DNA from: Brotaphodocola catenula
Lineage (GTDB): Bacteria > Bacillota > Clostridia > Lachnospirales > Lachnospiraceae
Assembly (NCBI GenBank): GCA_020686985.1
Contig: JAJEPU010000006.1
Location: 1 to 64,000, forward strand
Length of the DNA stretch: 64,000 nucleotides
Reading direction: 5' to 3'
The first letter of the stretch is position 1; each line of letters starts with the position of its first letter. Below the pieces are notes generated by a model. It saw nothing but the letters and a program-made list of their open reading frames with translations. It had not been told where the DNA came from and searched no databases. This document shows positions 62,892 through 64,000 of the stretch, in pieces. Both the position numbers and the translations under genes were made by a program.

Positions 62892-64000
62892 ATGGCACTT
62901 CACGTTATGGATGAAGCAAACCGCTGTCTGGGATGTAAAGTCCCCCAGTGTCGGAAAGGATGTCCGATTTCCACCCCGATTCCGGATGTCATCCGCTTAC
63001 TCAAAGATAATAAACTTGACGAAGCCGGCAGAATTCTTTTTGAGAACAACCCGCTGACAACGGTTTGCAGTCTCGTCTGCAACCACGAAAATCAGTGTGA
63101 GGGACACTGTGTTCTCGGACGAAAAGGCGCACCGGTTCATTTCTCCACAATTGAAAGCTATATTTCGAGTACCTATGCATCAAAGATGACAGCCGGTCCG
63201 AGCCCATCAAACGGAATCAAAGCTGCAATCATCGGTTCCGGTCCTGCGGGTCTGACAATCGCAGTCATCCTCTCCCGCTACGGCTACGATGTCACAATCT
63301 TTGAGGGCAAGGACAAGATCGGCGGTGTCCTCCGCTACGGTATCCCGGAATTCCGTCTGCCAAAGACTGTCCTCGAAGATTTTAAGTACCGTCACATTGA
63401 TCTCAAAGGCATTAAATTCCGCCCGAATACCCACATCGGCGGTGCAATCGGCATCGATGACCTCTTTCGCGACGGTTACAAGGCAATCTTCGTCGGCACC
63501 GGCGTCTGGAAGCCGAATGCCCTCCACATCAAGGGCGAAACATTCGGAAATGTCCACTTCGGTATCAACTACTTAAATAATCCGGACAGCTACCGCCTCG
63601 GTGAGCGCGTGATTGTCATCGGTGCCGGAAATGCCGCAATGGATGTCGCAAGAACTGCCCTCCGAAAAGGAGTCCGCGAGCTGACCTGTTTCTCTATCAC
63701 AAAAGAGGTCGCAGCGAGCAAGCACGAGTTCAGCTACGCCCAGCTTGAGGGTGTCCAGTTTGAATTCAACAAGAAGCCGGTTGAGATCAAGGACAACGGC
63801 GTGATCTTTGAGGACATCGAGGAAGCTGAGGACGGCACACTGACCGTCATTCCGGGAAGCGAAACCTTCTACCCGGCAGACAGTGTGATCATCTCAATCA
63901 GCCAGGGACCGCAGAACCGAATCGTCACCACAACGACCGGACTTGACGCAGACCGCCGTGGTCTTCTCGTCGCAGACGACACCGGTCACACGACCCGCCC
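62892..64000 (+). CDS. GltD-like NAD(P)-dependent oxidoreductase (cut by window edge)
   Basis: The frame runs from the ATG at 62892 (AAAGGAGGA upstream) to the last base, so the C-terminus is missing. The N-terminus has the iron-sulphur domain of GltD/dihydropyrimidine dehydrogenase type (NRCLGCKVPQCRKGCP, CSLVCNHENQCEGHC), then a FAD motif IIGSGPAGLTIAV and an NAD(P) motif VIGAGNAAMDVARTA. It is a second, distinct relative of gltD and has no large subunit next to it in the window. It may be an NfnB-like or stand-alone electron-transfer enzyme. Divergent from pflB. Confidence 0.88.
   Translation, partial: MALHVMDEANRCLGCKVPQCRKGCPISTPIPDVIRLLKDNKLDEAGRILFENNPLTTVCSLVCNHENQCEGHCVLGRKGAPVHFSTIESYISSTYASKMTAGPSPSNGIKAAIIGSGPAGLTIAVILSRYGYDVTIFEGKDKIGGVLRYGIPEFRLPKTVLEDFKYRHIDLKGIKFRPNTHIGGAIGIDDLFRDGYKAIFVGTGVWKPNALHIKGETFGNVHFGINYLNNPDSYRLGERVIVIGAGNAAMDVARTALRKGVRELTCFSITKEVAASKHEFSYAQLEGVQFEFNKKPVEIKDNGVIFEDIEEAEDGTLTVIPGSETFYPADSVIISISQGPQNRIVTTTTGLDADRRGLLVADDTGHTTR

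Overview
This window looks like chromosomal DNA from an anaerobic, low-to-mid G+C Firmicute, most probably a Lachnospiraceae-type Clostridium. The evidence is strong AGGAGG-type ribosome binding sites, pyruvate formate-lyase with its activase, QueH-type queuosine synthesis, an M55 D-aminopeptidase, a SigA-type RpoD, and monoderm gene content. No rRNA, tRNA, CRISPR or prophage was seen. Most genes lie on the minus strand.

Layout. 1-850: end of a decayed IS200/IS605 tnpB with its right-end hairpin, and a receiver-domain scrap. 931-2472: gpmI. 2677-9593: a minus-strand operon for an RND pump (membrane fusion protein, RND transporter, two TolC-like proteins), with four tandem 11-bp operator-like repeats in front of it. 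10028-10729: a GDT1/UPF0016 cation transporter behind a terminator-like leader. 11197-12950: an OmpR-type response regulator and histidine kinase whose own promoter carries the same TTCA half-sites. 13170-21680: dppA, a divergent AraC/MATE pair, a GTPase fused to a YacP/Rae1-like NYN nuclease domain, an AEC transporter, a beta-glucosidase scrap and nagB. 22140-26032: a heterodimeric ABC exporter with a well-defined promoter and repeated operator-like words. 26199-31775: a sugar-acid type locus (TRAP transporter, zinc dehydrogenase, GntR/FCD regulator) plus a gutted dehydrogenase paralogue. 31916-37158: DUF2156 protein, small membrane proteins, a frameshifted GGDEF gene and a VOC protein. 37295-37730: a fluoride riboswitch with promoter and terminator in front of an internally deleted Na+/H+ antiporter gene. 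38136-44191: gltBD. 44838-57048: housekeeping genes (ptsH, queH, rpoD, lipid kinase, mutY, birA, argF, SPFH/NfeD, rRNA-type methyltransferase, nadE, Rrf2). 57158-62593: Na/Pi transporter, pflA, pflB. 62892-end: a GltD-like oxidoreductase cut by the window edge.

The most interesting items are the GTPase-NYN fusion, the apparently intact fluoride riboswitch driving a dead gene, the RND/TolC-like system with its likely two-component regulation, and a set of intergenic hairpin-rich repeats that share long identical words (37.8 kb, 44.65 kb, 45.27 kb and related sites). Several genes are broken in similar ways by internal deletion, leaving their regulatory DNA behind.
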